A stretch of 64,000 bases of DNA, from positions 43,316,296 to 43,380,295 of the forward strand of contig NC_037590.1 of assembly GCF_003073045.1 (NCBI RefSeq), written 5' to 3'. The notes beneath the pieces were generated by a model. That model saw nothing but the letters and a program-made list of their open reading frames with translations. It did no database searches and was not told where the DNA came from. The number at the start of each line of letters is the position of its first letter. Position 1 is the stretch's first letter. Shown piece after piece: positions 12,210 through 23,189 of the stretch. The DNA comes from Pomacea canaliculata. Its lineage: Eukaryota; Mollusca; Gastropoda; Architaenioglossa; Ampullariidae. The position numbers were made by a program, and so were the translations under genes.

Positions 12210-15150
12210 GGGTCACTTTTTTTTTGCAAAGCAGTTCCAATGTGCAGAGTAATTGAAACATGTTGGTAGACTACACTAACTGAAAATTACTATTGAGAAG
12301 AATAATCTCTCACCCCTCCACAAAAAAAATCCAGTTGTGATGATGCTAAGAAATGCCAAAGCTGAACATTAAAAGACATATCCACCTCACGTTTACAAGA
12401 CAAAACAATGTTGTATTTTATAAAGAGTGAAGAACAAAGGAGTCAAGCTTTTTCCATATCAAGCAAAATAGTGCTTTCACAAACTTATCCTTCAGTGATG
12501 ACACTTCAGTCCATTTTTCCTTCCAGGCCATCTCCCTGAATAAAGACACAAGCATGTGTTAGTGCTGACAGTAGTATGTTTAAGGATTTGTACTGAAAAT
12601 TTCTGTGGATGATAACTGATAATCACAATGTTGTATCACTTATTAAGTATTCTTGGTCATGAACAAGACTGATAAAAAGAGAATATTTAGGGGTTTTATT
12701 TAATTTTCAAAAAGTGATCAAAATCCTGTTGTGATGTTTCAAAATTCATCAGCACTTCATGTATATATGTAAAAGAATAGACTGGTCATACAATGCATGA
12801 GTTGCACATTGCCACTATGGTCAGGCTAAACTGGTGAGCCTTGTCAGTTTACATATTTATCAAGTTCATACACAACAACCAGAATTGGTGGACCAACAAA
12901 GCTAGAACAGGTCAAGGGATGAAAGGTAATTGAAACGCTAATACTTTACCTCCAATTGAAGGTCTGAGCTTTGGGTAAAACACTTAAAGGGTTGTGATAG
13001 TTGTGACAATATAGGTTGTGTTATTTGCTATTTTCCAGTCAAGAGCCACAGGTTTTTCTCTCATGGTAGGTACACTACTAAGAGATGCAGGCTATGACTC
13101 ACAATTAAGCTGTACATGGTTCAAGAACAAAAAATCCTTGACAAAGCCAGCATTAAAAATAATAAATTTCATCCCTCCTCAGTCTACACATTTGTAAAGC
13201 AATGACAGGAAAAAGCCTGGAACACAAAGTTCGACTAACCTGCGATGTATATTATTTAATGTGTACATTTAACATAACTCAAAGATTTCATAAAATAAGT
13301 TTTCATTGTTGGTCTTCAACAATTTAAGGTACCATTCTACAGCAAAATGTCTTGTGGTCATCTATTCACATTGATCTACAGTGCCTCTACCTGTATTTTA
13401 TTTGTACAGATTTAATCTTCACAAAGTCATAGTCTCAGATATGGAATCTGGCAATCATCAATCATCAATTTACCTAAGCTCCAAGTTCTGACATTTTTAA
13501 CTTTCTCCAAACAGTATAAATATACATAAATTTGAAGTAATGTTTGGTTATAGTTATGTCACGACACTGTACGTGTATTACTGCACACCTCCATCCATAG
13601 ACTTTTTTGTTTTTTGAGTAGATTCAATTTAAACAGTTTCTAAAAATTGTTTTGCTGCTAGCTACTCAAAAGGTTATTAAGGGCAGAATGACTTGACTGG
13701 TGGATCATTAACTGTAACTGGGATATATGATCAGATCTTATTGTAAACGATAACTTTATTTCCAGAAGACTAAGCTGTACCACTCAAATGTTTTAAATTT
13801 CATAAGTCAAACATTATCACAGTAACCATGAGAAATACAACACCAAACAACTGTTCATGTTTATGCTGGAAATTCAAATAATTAAGTGTTTCTAGAAGAT
13901 CTGTGAGGGAAAAAGCACTGTAAATATAATCGAAAATTCCAATTACACACTGCTATATATAGAAGCTTCCTGTCTTTTTCACGACCATACACACACACAA
14001 GCATATATGACACCACAAACACACAAAGATGACCCACATGGCGACACACACACAAATGACACACACGCAAGGTGACTACACACACGCTACACACACGACT
14101 ACACATAATAACCGAATGGCTGTAATGGAAGAAACCAGTTTCAGCCAGTTCTACATGACAACGTCAATGAAATTTTTTTTTGTTCAGCAAATTATTCTAT
14201 CTCTGGTATGAACACTTAATATTCACAAAACTAAACTAATAATTGCATTCTTTGACTGTCAAAACATGTAGTTATTAAATGAATCTACCCTCTTTTCGCT
14301 TCTTCGTCCTTGTCTAACGATTAACGAAAAAAAAGTGGGTTTACCGTTGCTATTTCGGGCAAAAAGTACCTCATGTTAATATGTCAAGAGAACCGTAGAA
14401 AATATTCGAAGCAAACAGGAAAAAACATCAAAAATCTTATTTATCTTTATGGTTTAGTACAAATGTATTTACAGTGGCGCAACATCCTGCAAAAAAGATA
14501 AAAGCACTGTTTACAAGTAGCTGGTCTAACAGCGCAGAAAATGTCGTCTGCTACCACAAGTGTTAAGAGGCGCCTGTAGAAATGAGTGAATTAAAGAATG
14601 CATTCAAAAACAGCCTCTTCTTTTATAAACCTTAATAAGAAATTTCACAGATAAGTTAATATATGTACTTTGGATAAGTGTTTTGTTACAAATGAGCAAT
14701 ATTTTCTATTAAATTCATCCACAAACACAGCAAAATGGCGGATACCACAGCCCATACTGTGTGTTTGTTGTTGTTCATTTTAACGCTAAATCCATCTCTG
14801 AAACACTATGCATTTCTACGTTTGATGTGATACAGTTCTAGCTTGGACATTAATATTCAACTTTCTGACACTCTGGTGGCAAAAAGTACAATATTTACCA
14901 ACCTAATCTTATCTTTTATGTCGATGATTGGATTTAAAGGTTCTTTTACAACGAGAAAAAAGTTTGAATTTCTAGGTTATCCGAGCTTATTATTGTCCGT
15001 CATTATGCAGGCATTAACTTTAATGTCTCTTCTTTACCTTTCTTCCAAAAACATGGTGAGAAATGGATGAAATGGTGCACATGGAAGAGTAAAACACACG
15101 AAGGAAAGCACAGATCAAGTCTAGTGACGGCCTGCGGACCCTCCGCGAGA
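12210..15150. other. AT-rich spacer upstream of the H1 gene
   Basis: There is no supportable gene. It contains an AC-rich simple-sequence stretch at about 13985-14105, whose translations give spurious His/Thr-rich frames. The last few hundred bases approach the H1 promoter. Confidence 0.5.
13985..14105. repeat. AC-rich simple sequence
   Basis: Interrupted (AC)n with CACA, ACACG and ATGAC interruptions. The frames it creates on both strands were discounted. Confidence 0.7.
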
Positions 15151-15190
15151 CTTGCTCGAGCCCTGCTCTCGTTGTGGCCCGCGCTCTCTC

Positions 15191-15197
15191 TATAAAG
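15191..15197 (+). promoter_or_regulatory. TATA box of the H1 gene
   Basis: TATAAAG lies 149 bp ahead of the chosen H1 start codon. About 30 bp downstream is CTCAGTTCTCTCC, a plausible initiator. The surrounding GC-rich block (about 15115-15235) contrasts with the AT-rich flanks. Confidence 0.65.
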
Positions 15198-15345
15198 TCG
15201 GCTGCTGGCACCGCGGCCTCAGTTCTCTCCCTTCGTGTGGTGGCCAGCAGGTGTGATAACAGTGGTAGCGACTTTCGTTTTGTTATCAGTACTAGTAACT
15301 GTTCATATTTTGGATACCTCACGTCTTGCTGATAAATTTGTCACC

Positions 15346-16371
15346 ATGTCAGATCCTAAACAAGAGGAACCTATGGACCAGGCACCGTCCGCGTCGAAAA
15401 ATCGAAAGAAGGCAGCTCCACCCGCCTCCAAGTCCAAAAAGGCAAAAGCTTCTGACAAGAAACCTGCAAATCATCCCAAGTACAGCGACATGATTCGCCA
15501 GGCTGCGGCAGCTCTGCACGACCGAGGGGGTTCGTCTCGACAGGCCTTACTTAAATACATCGTGGCCAACTTTGATGTGGGGAATGACACTAAAACCATA
15601 AATAACCACCTGAAGATGGCTCTGCGTGCTGGCGTCAAGAATGGTACCTTGCAGCAGTCAAAAGGTACCGGTGCATCGGGCTCCTTCAAGGTGGGAGTGA
15701 AAGTGAAAGCGAGTGGTGCTGACGGTAGAGTAAAGAAGCCAAAAGCTATTAAGACTGTCAAATCTCCTGTAAAAGCCAAGGCAAAAGCACCAAAGACACC
15801 ATCCAGTCCTGCCGCGAAAAAGACAAAAGCCCCTAAGACAGCAGCCAAGAAACCCAAAGCTGAGAAACCAGCCACTGCTACAAAGAAGGCCAAACCTTCA
15901 TCAAAGGCAACAAAGGTGCGAGAATCTAAACCTTCCAAATCACAGAAAGTAGCACCTGCAAAATCTGCGGAGACAGTCAAGCCTGCTAAACCAGAACCAG
16001 TCAAACCAGCACCTAAACCAAAGGCAACGAAGGCTGCAGCTAAGAAACCTGCCAAGGGCAAGAAAGCAGCAGCTGAGGCTTCCAGTTCCAAAGATCAGCA
16101 GGCCCCTGAGGCACCAGAAGCAGAGTTGGCATCAGCTGAGGCATCGTCAACCAAGGAAGCAACTGCAAGTGATGAGATAACTCCAAAGAGTTTGGAGTCT
16201 ACTCCTTCAGGCGAAACCTCTGGAGCAGAATCTGCTGCTCCCACAGACAGTCAGTCATCTGCACCATCTGTTGAGCCAGCATCTGATGACACAACTACAG
16301 GGAAAGGTGCAGGCAAGCCAAAGATGTCAAGAAGGGGTCGAAAAGGTGCTAAGAATGCAGCCCAGAGGTGA
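15346..16371 (+). CDS. Linker histone H1, long form with acidic tail
   Basis: This is a single uninterrupted frame of 341 residues. I start at Met 15346 (CACCATGTC, good context, typical H1 opening MSDPK) rather than at 15235, because the extra N-terminal part is hydrophobic and lies in the 5' leader. Residues 42-116 form the winged-helix H15 globular domain (HPKYSDMI...SGSFKV), which binds the nucleosome dyad and linker DNA. Residues 117-242 are a Lys/Ala/Pro basic tail with SPVK (140-143) and SPAAKK (154-159) motifs. Residues 243-318 are Glu/Asp/Ser/Thr-rich and acidic. Residues 319-341 return to basic (GKGAGKPK, SRRGRKG). Ordinary H1s are about 190-230 residues and lack the acidic block. 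No histone 3' stem-loop is visible and a poly(A) signal follows, so it is probably a replication-independent or tissue-specific H1. A sperm-type (PL-I-like) role is possible but unproven. Confidence 0.93.
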   Translation: MSDPKQEEPMDQAPSASKNRKKAAPPASKSKKAKASDKKPANHPKYSDMIRQAAAALHDRGGSSRQALLKYIVANFDVGNDTKTINNHLKMALRAGVKNGTLQQSKGTGASGSFKVGVKVKASGADGRVKKPKAIKTVKSPVKAKAKAPKTPSSPAAKKTKAPKTAAKKPKAEKPATATKKAKPSSKATKVRESKPSKSQKVAPAKSAETVKPAKPEPVKPAPKPKATKAAAKKPAKGKKAAAEASSSKDQQAPEAPEAELASAEASSTKEATASDEITPKSLESTPSGETSGAESAAPTDSQSSAPSVEPASDDTTTGKGAGKPKMSRRGRKGAKNAAQR

Positions 16372-16764
16372 GAAAGTACAGACATTATGTGCATGTGGAC
16401 AGAAACTGGCTATGCATTTGACAAGTGCATTCAATTTGTGTCACAGGCAAATGTTAAATTTTTGTCTTTCATAACAAGGGACTTAATCCTTTAATACTTT
16501 CAAGTTATGTGCAAGTGACATGCTTTTCATGCATTGAAACATGGACAATCACTGCAAGTCTTGAAAAAGCTCTTGTGGATGTGATATTTTGCTAGTGTTG
16601 GCAGCTTGGAAATCCATGGGATTTATGTCCTAAAAGTGATTGTGGGTGACCCAACATGTGTTTGCTTTATCCCTGATGACATGTTACTAAAACTGGAAAT
16701 TTCGACAAGTATTACTGCCTCCAAAAAAGTATTTCTTGATGCATGAACGCATGAGTCAGTCCAT

Positions 16765-16770
16765 AATAAA
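16765..16770 (+). terminator. Poly(A) signal of the H1 gene
   Basis: AATAAA lies about 395 bp after the H1 stop. No GGCTCTTTTCAGAGCC-like histone stem-loop was seen between the stop and this signal. This is consistent with a polyadenylated H1 message. Confidence 0.5.
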
Positions 16771-16779
16771 ATGTTTGAA

Positions 16780-17288
16780 GTTGTTTAATGTTTTGGTTCT
16801 TCATAAGTTGTAATAATTTCTGATTAAGATGTCTGTTTTTCAAGGATCAATTCTAAAACATTCTATGCTAAAAGTAAACATTTACAATTTATTGACAGTG
16901 GGGCATGAAAACCAAGCCTTATGGCCAATGTGGGTACACATTTTAGACTGTACAAGAAAACATACAATGGAAAGATGTATATGGTCAGAAAGTACTGAAG
17001 ATACACATGCGCATACCATACCATAATTTATTGTCAAACATGCAAGTCACTGCTGTCTTCTTATTCAAAGTATTTCTTCAGGTATTTTGTCTACCAGATG
17101 TTGCAACAAGGGGTTGGTCATGACATATGTTTGTGGCAGGTGATTAAGGAAAGGATTTATCTTAAGAGTGATTATCCTGTTTTCAACTGATAGAGGAAAA
17201 AAATTAAGCCAAAGCTGGTTTACTTATTTCCTGAGACCAACATGTAGAACTTGTCATGTAAATTTATTGGAAATAGGAAAATCACGCT

Positions 17289-17325
<37 letters not shown>

Positions 17326-20300
17326 AAATGTTACATCTTTTCTTTCAACACTTCTGTCTGTGCCATATAAGATGTCTTAGTATGTTCCTTCATTTTCTGC
17401 AAAAATTATGGAAAACGTAGAGGTGTAGAGATCTAGATGTTCAGTTGTTAATCTTATTAGTGACTACACTATATTACATATTTAGATTTGTGCATGTTCA
17501 TTTTAACTAGCTGCATTGCTCTTTCTATGCCCTAATCCATGATATAATAAATAATTCCACAGTGGAGCAAGAGCAAATCTGAAATGCATATGCAACTTTA
17601 TGAGAAAGTCAATAACCTGCAAATTAGGGGAAAAAGAAGAGTAAAATGTATGCCACTTCAACATCAATTTGACTAATAACCAATGGCATAAAGAAATTTG
17701 TATGCTTGTCATGTGAGGCTACTTAGGGGCTTTGGCATTCTAACAAGTAACTAAACTTGACTAGTTAAATAAAAGTGAGACTACTGCAAAATGTTTAAGC
17801 TGTTTTGAAAATGCATAAAGATTTTTTGTATAGTTCTCTCCCTTACTATGTTCAAGCCCAGGAGCATCTAAGGACGCTAATAACATGGCCAGAATTATTC
17901 AAGAGATTACAAAAACTGCTGATGCAAACAACACTCAAATCCCCAGTTGAACAAAATATTGTTAAATACACTATGCATATTGATTGACAGCTTTTTAAAT
18001 GCATATATTGTGTACACCAACATGGTATTTCTGGAAAAGAATTTTTATCATGTAGGGAATGGTGGAAGTGTGGTGACCTGTTTATACTCTGCATTTATAC
18101 ACCATCAGCCATGCTTACAACTTTATTCATTAAGTTAGCCTTGAATTTGACAAGTAAACAATCTTTTTGATAGTTCTGTTTCCACTTGGTATGAAAAGTT
18201 TTTTCCAGGGAAGCTGTAATTGGCCCATCAGCATTTGCATAAGGAGTGGAAATCTAGCATTAACAGTTTTATCTTAATGAAAATTTAAAATTGTTAGGTG
18301 CCACATAAAATGACTTAATTTCATATATTTTAAGGCCTAAATAGTATGGACACTTATACATGATTAAAAAGACTACCATCCAGTTGATTTCTGTTCGATA
18401 AACCATGTCAGTAGATCTGATAGCAACACTTCAAAAACTATCAATATATCTTAATAACAGTCTCATCCAGAAGATGGTTCTCAAGGGAACTTGGTTTTCT
18501 GCACTGAAAGAATTTTACCTGTAATACGTAGTCATGTCCATGTGACAAGCTAGCAATTGAACACAGTAGTTTTAAATTTTAAATTTCAGATCCTCATCTA
18601 TCAACAATTCTTATTCCTCACTCCCACCACCATCTATAGGCTATATTTTCTTACTAGCAACACCTTTTTTTGTGTACAAACTATAGAAGGTAAAGCTTTC
18701 ATGCCAAGTGTTTAGCAGAAATAATTCAAAGGGTGCAGAAGAATAAGTACAATTTATGTCTTAGAATGTGGTTGTGCCTTTTAAACTGAACTTCTTGCAT
18801 GCATTGCACAACCATTTTCCTCATTTCAACATCAGTTGATTAATCAGGTAAAGCCACAACTATCATTGTCACAGTATGGAGTATAGTTACACTTTACCCT
18901 GCACTTATCTTCAGAGGCAGGTTTTATTTAGTTGTTTTTTTTTTTTAAATTTATTTACACTGTCACTCTTAATCTACATTTTCTCTTGTGGTGATCCCAC
19001 CATGTTGATTTGGAATTAAATATCCTTACTACCACTATTCAACCAAATGTTTTCCATTTCAATTCACTCAGCTAGATTGACAGGCAGTAAACATTTCCTT
19101 TTCCTTCCTGTTTTTTTTTTTTTTCTGTCAGTGGGATAATATAACTGACAGACAGATGTGTGCTGTGAATACAGCAGTTCTCTGCTTTGTGTCATGTCTG
19201 TCAACTCTTGTCATGACTCCAGGCTGTAGGTGGTACTACAACAACACAACTGCCAGTGACAATATCTGACACTTGAGTCGCTGGTGTGGATCAATGCCAC
19301 ATATCACCATTTCTCTATAATCTACTTGTTTACAGCACCATTTAAACAACTAGCATACCAACTAGATTGTGTTTTCTGGTGTTGCTCCATGTTATTGGAC
19401 TAACAATAATAGAACACCTGTTGTAGTTATTTGTTATAAATCCATTGGAGCCGGGTCTCTGCTAGAGTATTCCCCTCAAGTGAACACCCTCCCTGTATAT
19501 GAAGCTGCACCTTGAATGTTCTGTAAAACCAAGAATACGTGTATGAACTCATAATGCATAACTTTTTAAACCCTCTAAAGTTCCATACTGTAGTGTTCAC
19601 GCATTATTACAAAATTTTCCCCCCACACAAGAGTTTTTAAAAAGGTTTTTGCCGCTTCATTCGGTGGGTGTGTTGTTTATTGTTTATGCCACCGTAAAGG
19701 AAAAGTAGCTCTGGAGGAGCGATAGGCAACACGTGTACGTCTGTGGTCTGACGAGGGGCCGCGAGCACAACTTTTATTTCATGTGTAAGCGACTGTGCAC
19801 CTGGGCTTATATTTTATGCCTTCCTTTCACAATGTACAGGTGCATTACCATATCACAAACTATATACAAGCGATCCCGCCCACACCCCTGACCCTTGACC
19901 TTTGGGTCGCAATGCAGCGCATTTGTATTGTGTACGTGTAACCTAGTCCTAAGCGATTGTTGTCTAAGAATAGAAACAATTTAACCGCAATGGTCCTTAA
20001 TGGCAGTTTACTCTTGCTTCCAAGCTGCCAGTCACTTCATCGCACGTACAGCGCCACCGTCTCAACAAGTCCATCTTTGTGTCTATAATGTTTTGTATTT
20101 TGTTAAAGTGACCGCAGGACCTGGTCACTCCCTGAAACTGGGCATTTTTTGTGTGAAAACAAACACTCATACCATTCACCTCATGGAGCAACTTCAGGTA
20201 GGGTAAAGCCTGTATTTATTCCCACATAAAAGTGAGTGTAAGGCACATAAAAGGGACATAAAAGTAAAGAAATGCAATGAACAGCCTGGAGTTGATTGCA

Positions 20301-22840
20301 CGAGTGGTTACAGCCATTGCACAACTCGGTGAGCCCGTGGTGTCAACGAACGCTTCTGATTTATGTCGTCTGGAAATAAGAGACTGCGAAATATCAAAAG
20401 GCTTCTCCTTACATAGTAACCTGAGATGGTAACGTTTATGTCTGTAGATATTTACATAGAGTGGTGCACACATATCTGCTGATTAAATATCTGCGACTTC
20501 ATTTATCCCCGGCTTACAGCAGCTCGTAAGAAAGTAGAAAATTAAAGGTAAAAATGGCTTAGAAGTTTCAAAAGTCGTGTAATCTGGTAAAAGCCACCAA
20601 CTCATAGGTGCTCAGGCCTTGACTCATTTTCCTCTGTCCCCCTACCCACGCTGTCCCAGAGCTCTAACCCCTTCTACTTCTGGCATTCACATTATTTAGC
20701 GTTCCTTCGTCTTACCATCTTGAGAAAGAGGTGGGCGAACCTCTCTGCTTTTGTTTTTATCTCTCCATCGATATGTTTTGATTACAATGCTCTTTTCTCT
20801 GACCTTCACTGTTTGTCGGTCCTTGCGCGGGACTATTTTGTTGCCTGCGAACTTGGCTTTTCTCGTCTACAACTTTCACCTTTATTGACTGTCAGTCTTT
20901 TCTGACTGTCGCCATAACGGTCAAGCTACTTGACTACGAAAAGGCGAAGCAGACGATGCTGCATCATCGCATGAAAGCTAGTCTGGTCATAGGGTCATAG
21001 GTTACACCAATTACCATCCTGCAAGAGTGAGTCACTGTGTGGTCAAAACACAGAAAAGTTCAGCATCGTGACCTTTGTCATATTTTCACAGGAGTTTAAA
21101 GTATTGTATGTCTACACAAGTTTGCCATGATATTACGAGAATATTGACAAACAATAATTGTGCGATCTGTATGAGAGAAGGAAGCCTGGACTTTTCCAGG
21201 AAACTTTTAAGAGTCTGAAGCTCTTTTTTTTTTGCCGTTTAGTTGATTCATGTGTAGTCATCGTGTAGTCACTGTCACACCAGGTGTTACTGGAATGTTT
21301 GCATCTCCTGTTTGTGTGAAGTTAGGTGCGTGTGTGCGTGTCACCCGCGTGCATCGTTTCTGCGTGTTCGGACTCACGAGGTATTTTACATCTCTGCTTC
21401 CTTATTAACGGAAATAAACACTGCGATAAAAAGGTGATAAATAGAAAGAAATTCTACCTTGAAATCAGTTTCTGGCATCCCACTTTTTGTTTTAGCCGAT
21501 TTATTCTTGCTGCGAACATATTCACCAAAGCAGAAATTATTAAGGGTATTAAATCACACTCATCATTCATCTCTGCAAACATGCACACAGACTAAAAAGA
21601 AAGATGTTCACATTTTAAGGAGGTGGTCAGGTGACTATCATGCAAACAAAGACATACACGTACTTTAGATACAAATACAGATACATGTACTAAGAATCAA
21701 GCAAAGACGCAGACATAGGCAAAGACAATAAAATGTCAGATGAAAATCCACCAAGATTTAACAAAATCAAGTTTTATTTCTGCCTGGACAGAATGGGACT
21801 GCACTCACATGATACAAGTAAGGTCATCGACCTGTGCACATCTTCGCTTGGTCATCAGACAATTATACTCCTCACAGCCACAGAAAGACTCGTCTTCTCG
21901 CTTCAGTCGACAGGTTCCAGAAGATGTTTAGTATCAACGAACAAAATGAAACCAATACAACACATCAACCACCACTTGCACTTTCGTGATCTTGAAAACA
22001 CCATTGCGGGCTAAAGAACCCTATTTAACAGTTCTTAATTAACTGCTATAATTCTTGTCAGACCAAAAACATGGGTTAGCATGACATCCACATTAATGGG
22101 CAACTGATTTGTACATTGCCGCAGTATAATTTTTATAGATGCTGGGGATCTTAGCCACATCGTAACCATTTATTTTCAGGCAATTTACATCGCAAAGTAA
22201 CAGCATACTCGTAAAGACACCGAGATGAGAGTAGGTATCTGGCAAATACAGATTTCCACTTTCCATTATAACATCTGTATTGTAATGCACTCGATATTAA
22301 TGTTAACATCATCAACTGGATGTACATCTTTGCATCATCAAACAAAGCATTGTTGTTATCTAAGGCAGCGTTGATAGTCGCGGTAATCATGACCAAAAAT
22401 AATCATACCTTTCTTGTTTATATCTGCTCGGAATGTTTGTTTCAACGGCACTTCCGATTATGTACAGACAAAACATCATCCACAAACAAGCTTTAACTCA
22501 GTCGTACTGTTTGTTGTCTGGCCACGGTCTTTCACAGGCTGCTTGTTAGTTTTGTAAACAGTCAGCGCCCTGAGACAAGAAGTTCAAGAAAAAACAAAAG
22601 GCGATCGGCGAACCACTGAACATTGGTTCAATGAGTTTTCTTCTGTTAACCACGTGATATCATCCAAACCAGAATAAGACAAAACTCGCCGAGGTGCACA
22701 CGCAAGTCTCTTGCTTCCCATCACAGTTGGTCCTTCCAGTAGCATTTTCTGTCGCAGGCCGTATACTCGATAAGCAGGAAAATGAAAGGGATGGGGCGAA
22801 GAAGAAGGGAAGAAAAGATCCTTTGTGATTTTACAGTCTG
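16780..22840. other. Long AT-rich spacer downstream of H1
   Basis: No convincing gene is seen. A long poly(T) run lies near 17291-17324, with smaller T runs near 18935 and 19110. Frames of 60-93 codons occur on both strands, but their translations look random and they lack start context and splice-site support. Confidence 0.5.
17291..17324. repeat. Poly(T) tract, about 34 bases
   Basis: An uninterrupted T run. It could be the reversed poly(A) tail of a retroposed sequence, but no recognisable body or duplication flanks it. Confidence 0.7.
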
Positions 22841-22843
22841 TCA

Positions 22844-22993
22844 TCATTTTTTACCACCTTTCTGCTGGCCGGGTTTCCCACCTGCTGGCTCCTTCCCCTT
22901 GGGTGGGGCTTGCTCGCCTCCCTGCTTGGGGTTCTGTTGAGGAGGGGCCCCTGTGTCCTTCTTCTGTCCGCCGGCGGGAGCTCTGTCGGCCAT
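22844..22993 (-). CDS. Putative 49-residue Lys/Gly/Pro/Gln-rich basic peptide
   Basis: The frame begins at an ATG in strong context (GAAAATGGCC) and runs MADRAPAGGQKKDTG to ...GQQKGGKK before tandem TGA stops. It has about eleven Lys, a few acidic residues, abundant Gly, Pro and Gln, and no hydrophobic segment, so it would be disordered and basic. A longer open frame continues upstream to 23182 but crosses the TATA box at 23113-23119, so I take the inner Met. I do not recognise the protein. The promoter layout matches the disordered protein at 27221-27967: TATAAAG about 125 bp before the ATG and TGCAAG.CACAC at the same offset. It could be a small nuclear or sperm-type basic protein or a secreted peptide precursor without a signal; both are guesses. 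Confidence 0.4.
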   Translation of the reverse strand: MADRAPAGGQKKDTGAPPQQNPKQGGEQAPPKGKEPAGGKPGQQKGGKK

Positions 22994-23072
22994 TTTCGAT
23001 GCGGTGGCTCGCTGGAAGACAAGTGGACACTGGGACGGCAACAGGCGTGCGTCTGGGACTCGAACCGTGTGG

Positions 23073-23119
23073 CTTGCAGCAGGGAAGTAGCTGCGCACCA
23101 GCACCACGCAGGCTTTATA
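23073..23119 (-). promoter_or_regulatory. TATA box and downstream element of the 49-residue frame
   Basis: On the minus strand TATAAAG occupies 23119-23113 and TGCAAGCCACAC begins at 23078, 41 bases downstream of the first T. The promoter at 28083-28089 has TGCAAGACACAC at exactly the same distance. Confidence 0.45.
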
Positions 23120-23189
23120 CCCACGCGCCACGCATCTGGCCATCATGTGTGTGGACGACAAGGTTCGAACCAATGACTGCAAGTCTCAG

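Noticed and set aside
15471-16091. 206-codon minus-strand frame rich in Ala/Phe/Gly
   Set aside because: It is the antisense shadow of the H1 gene and has no independent support.
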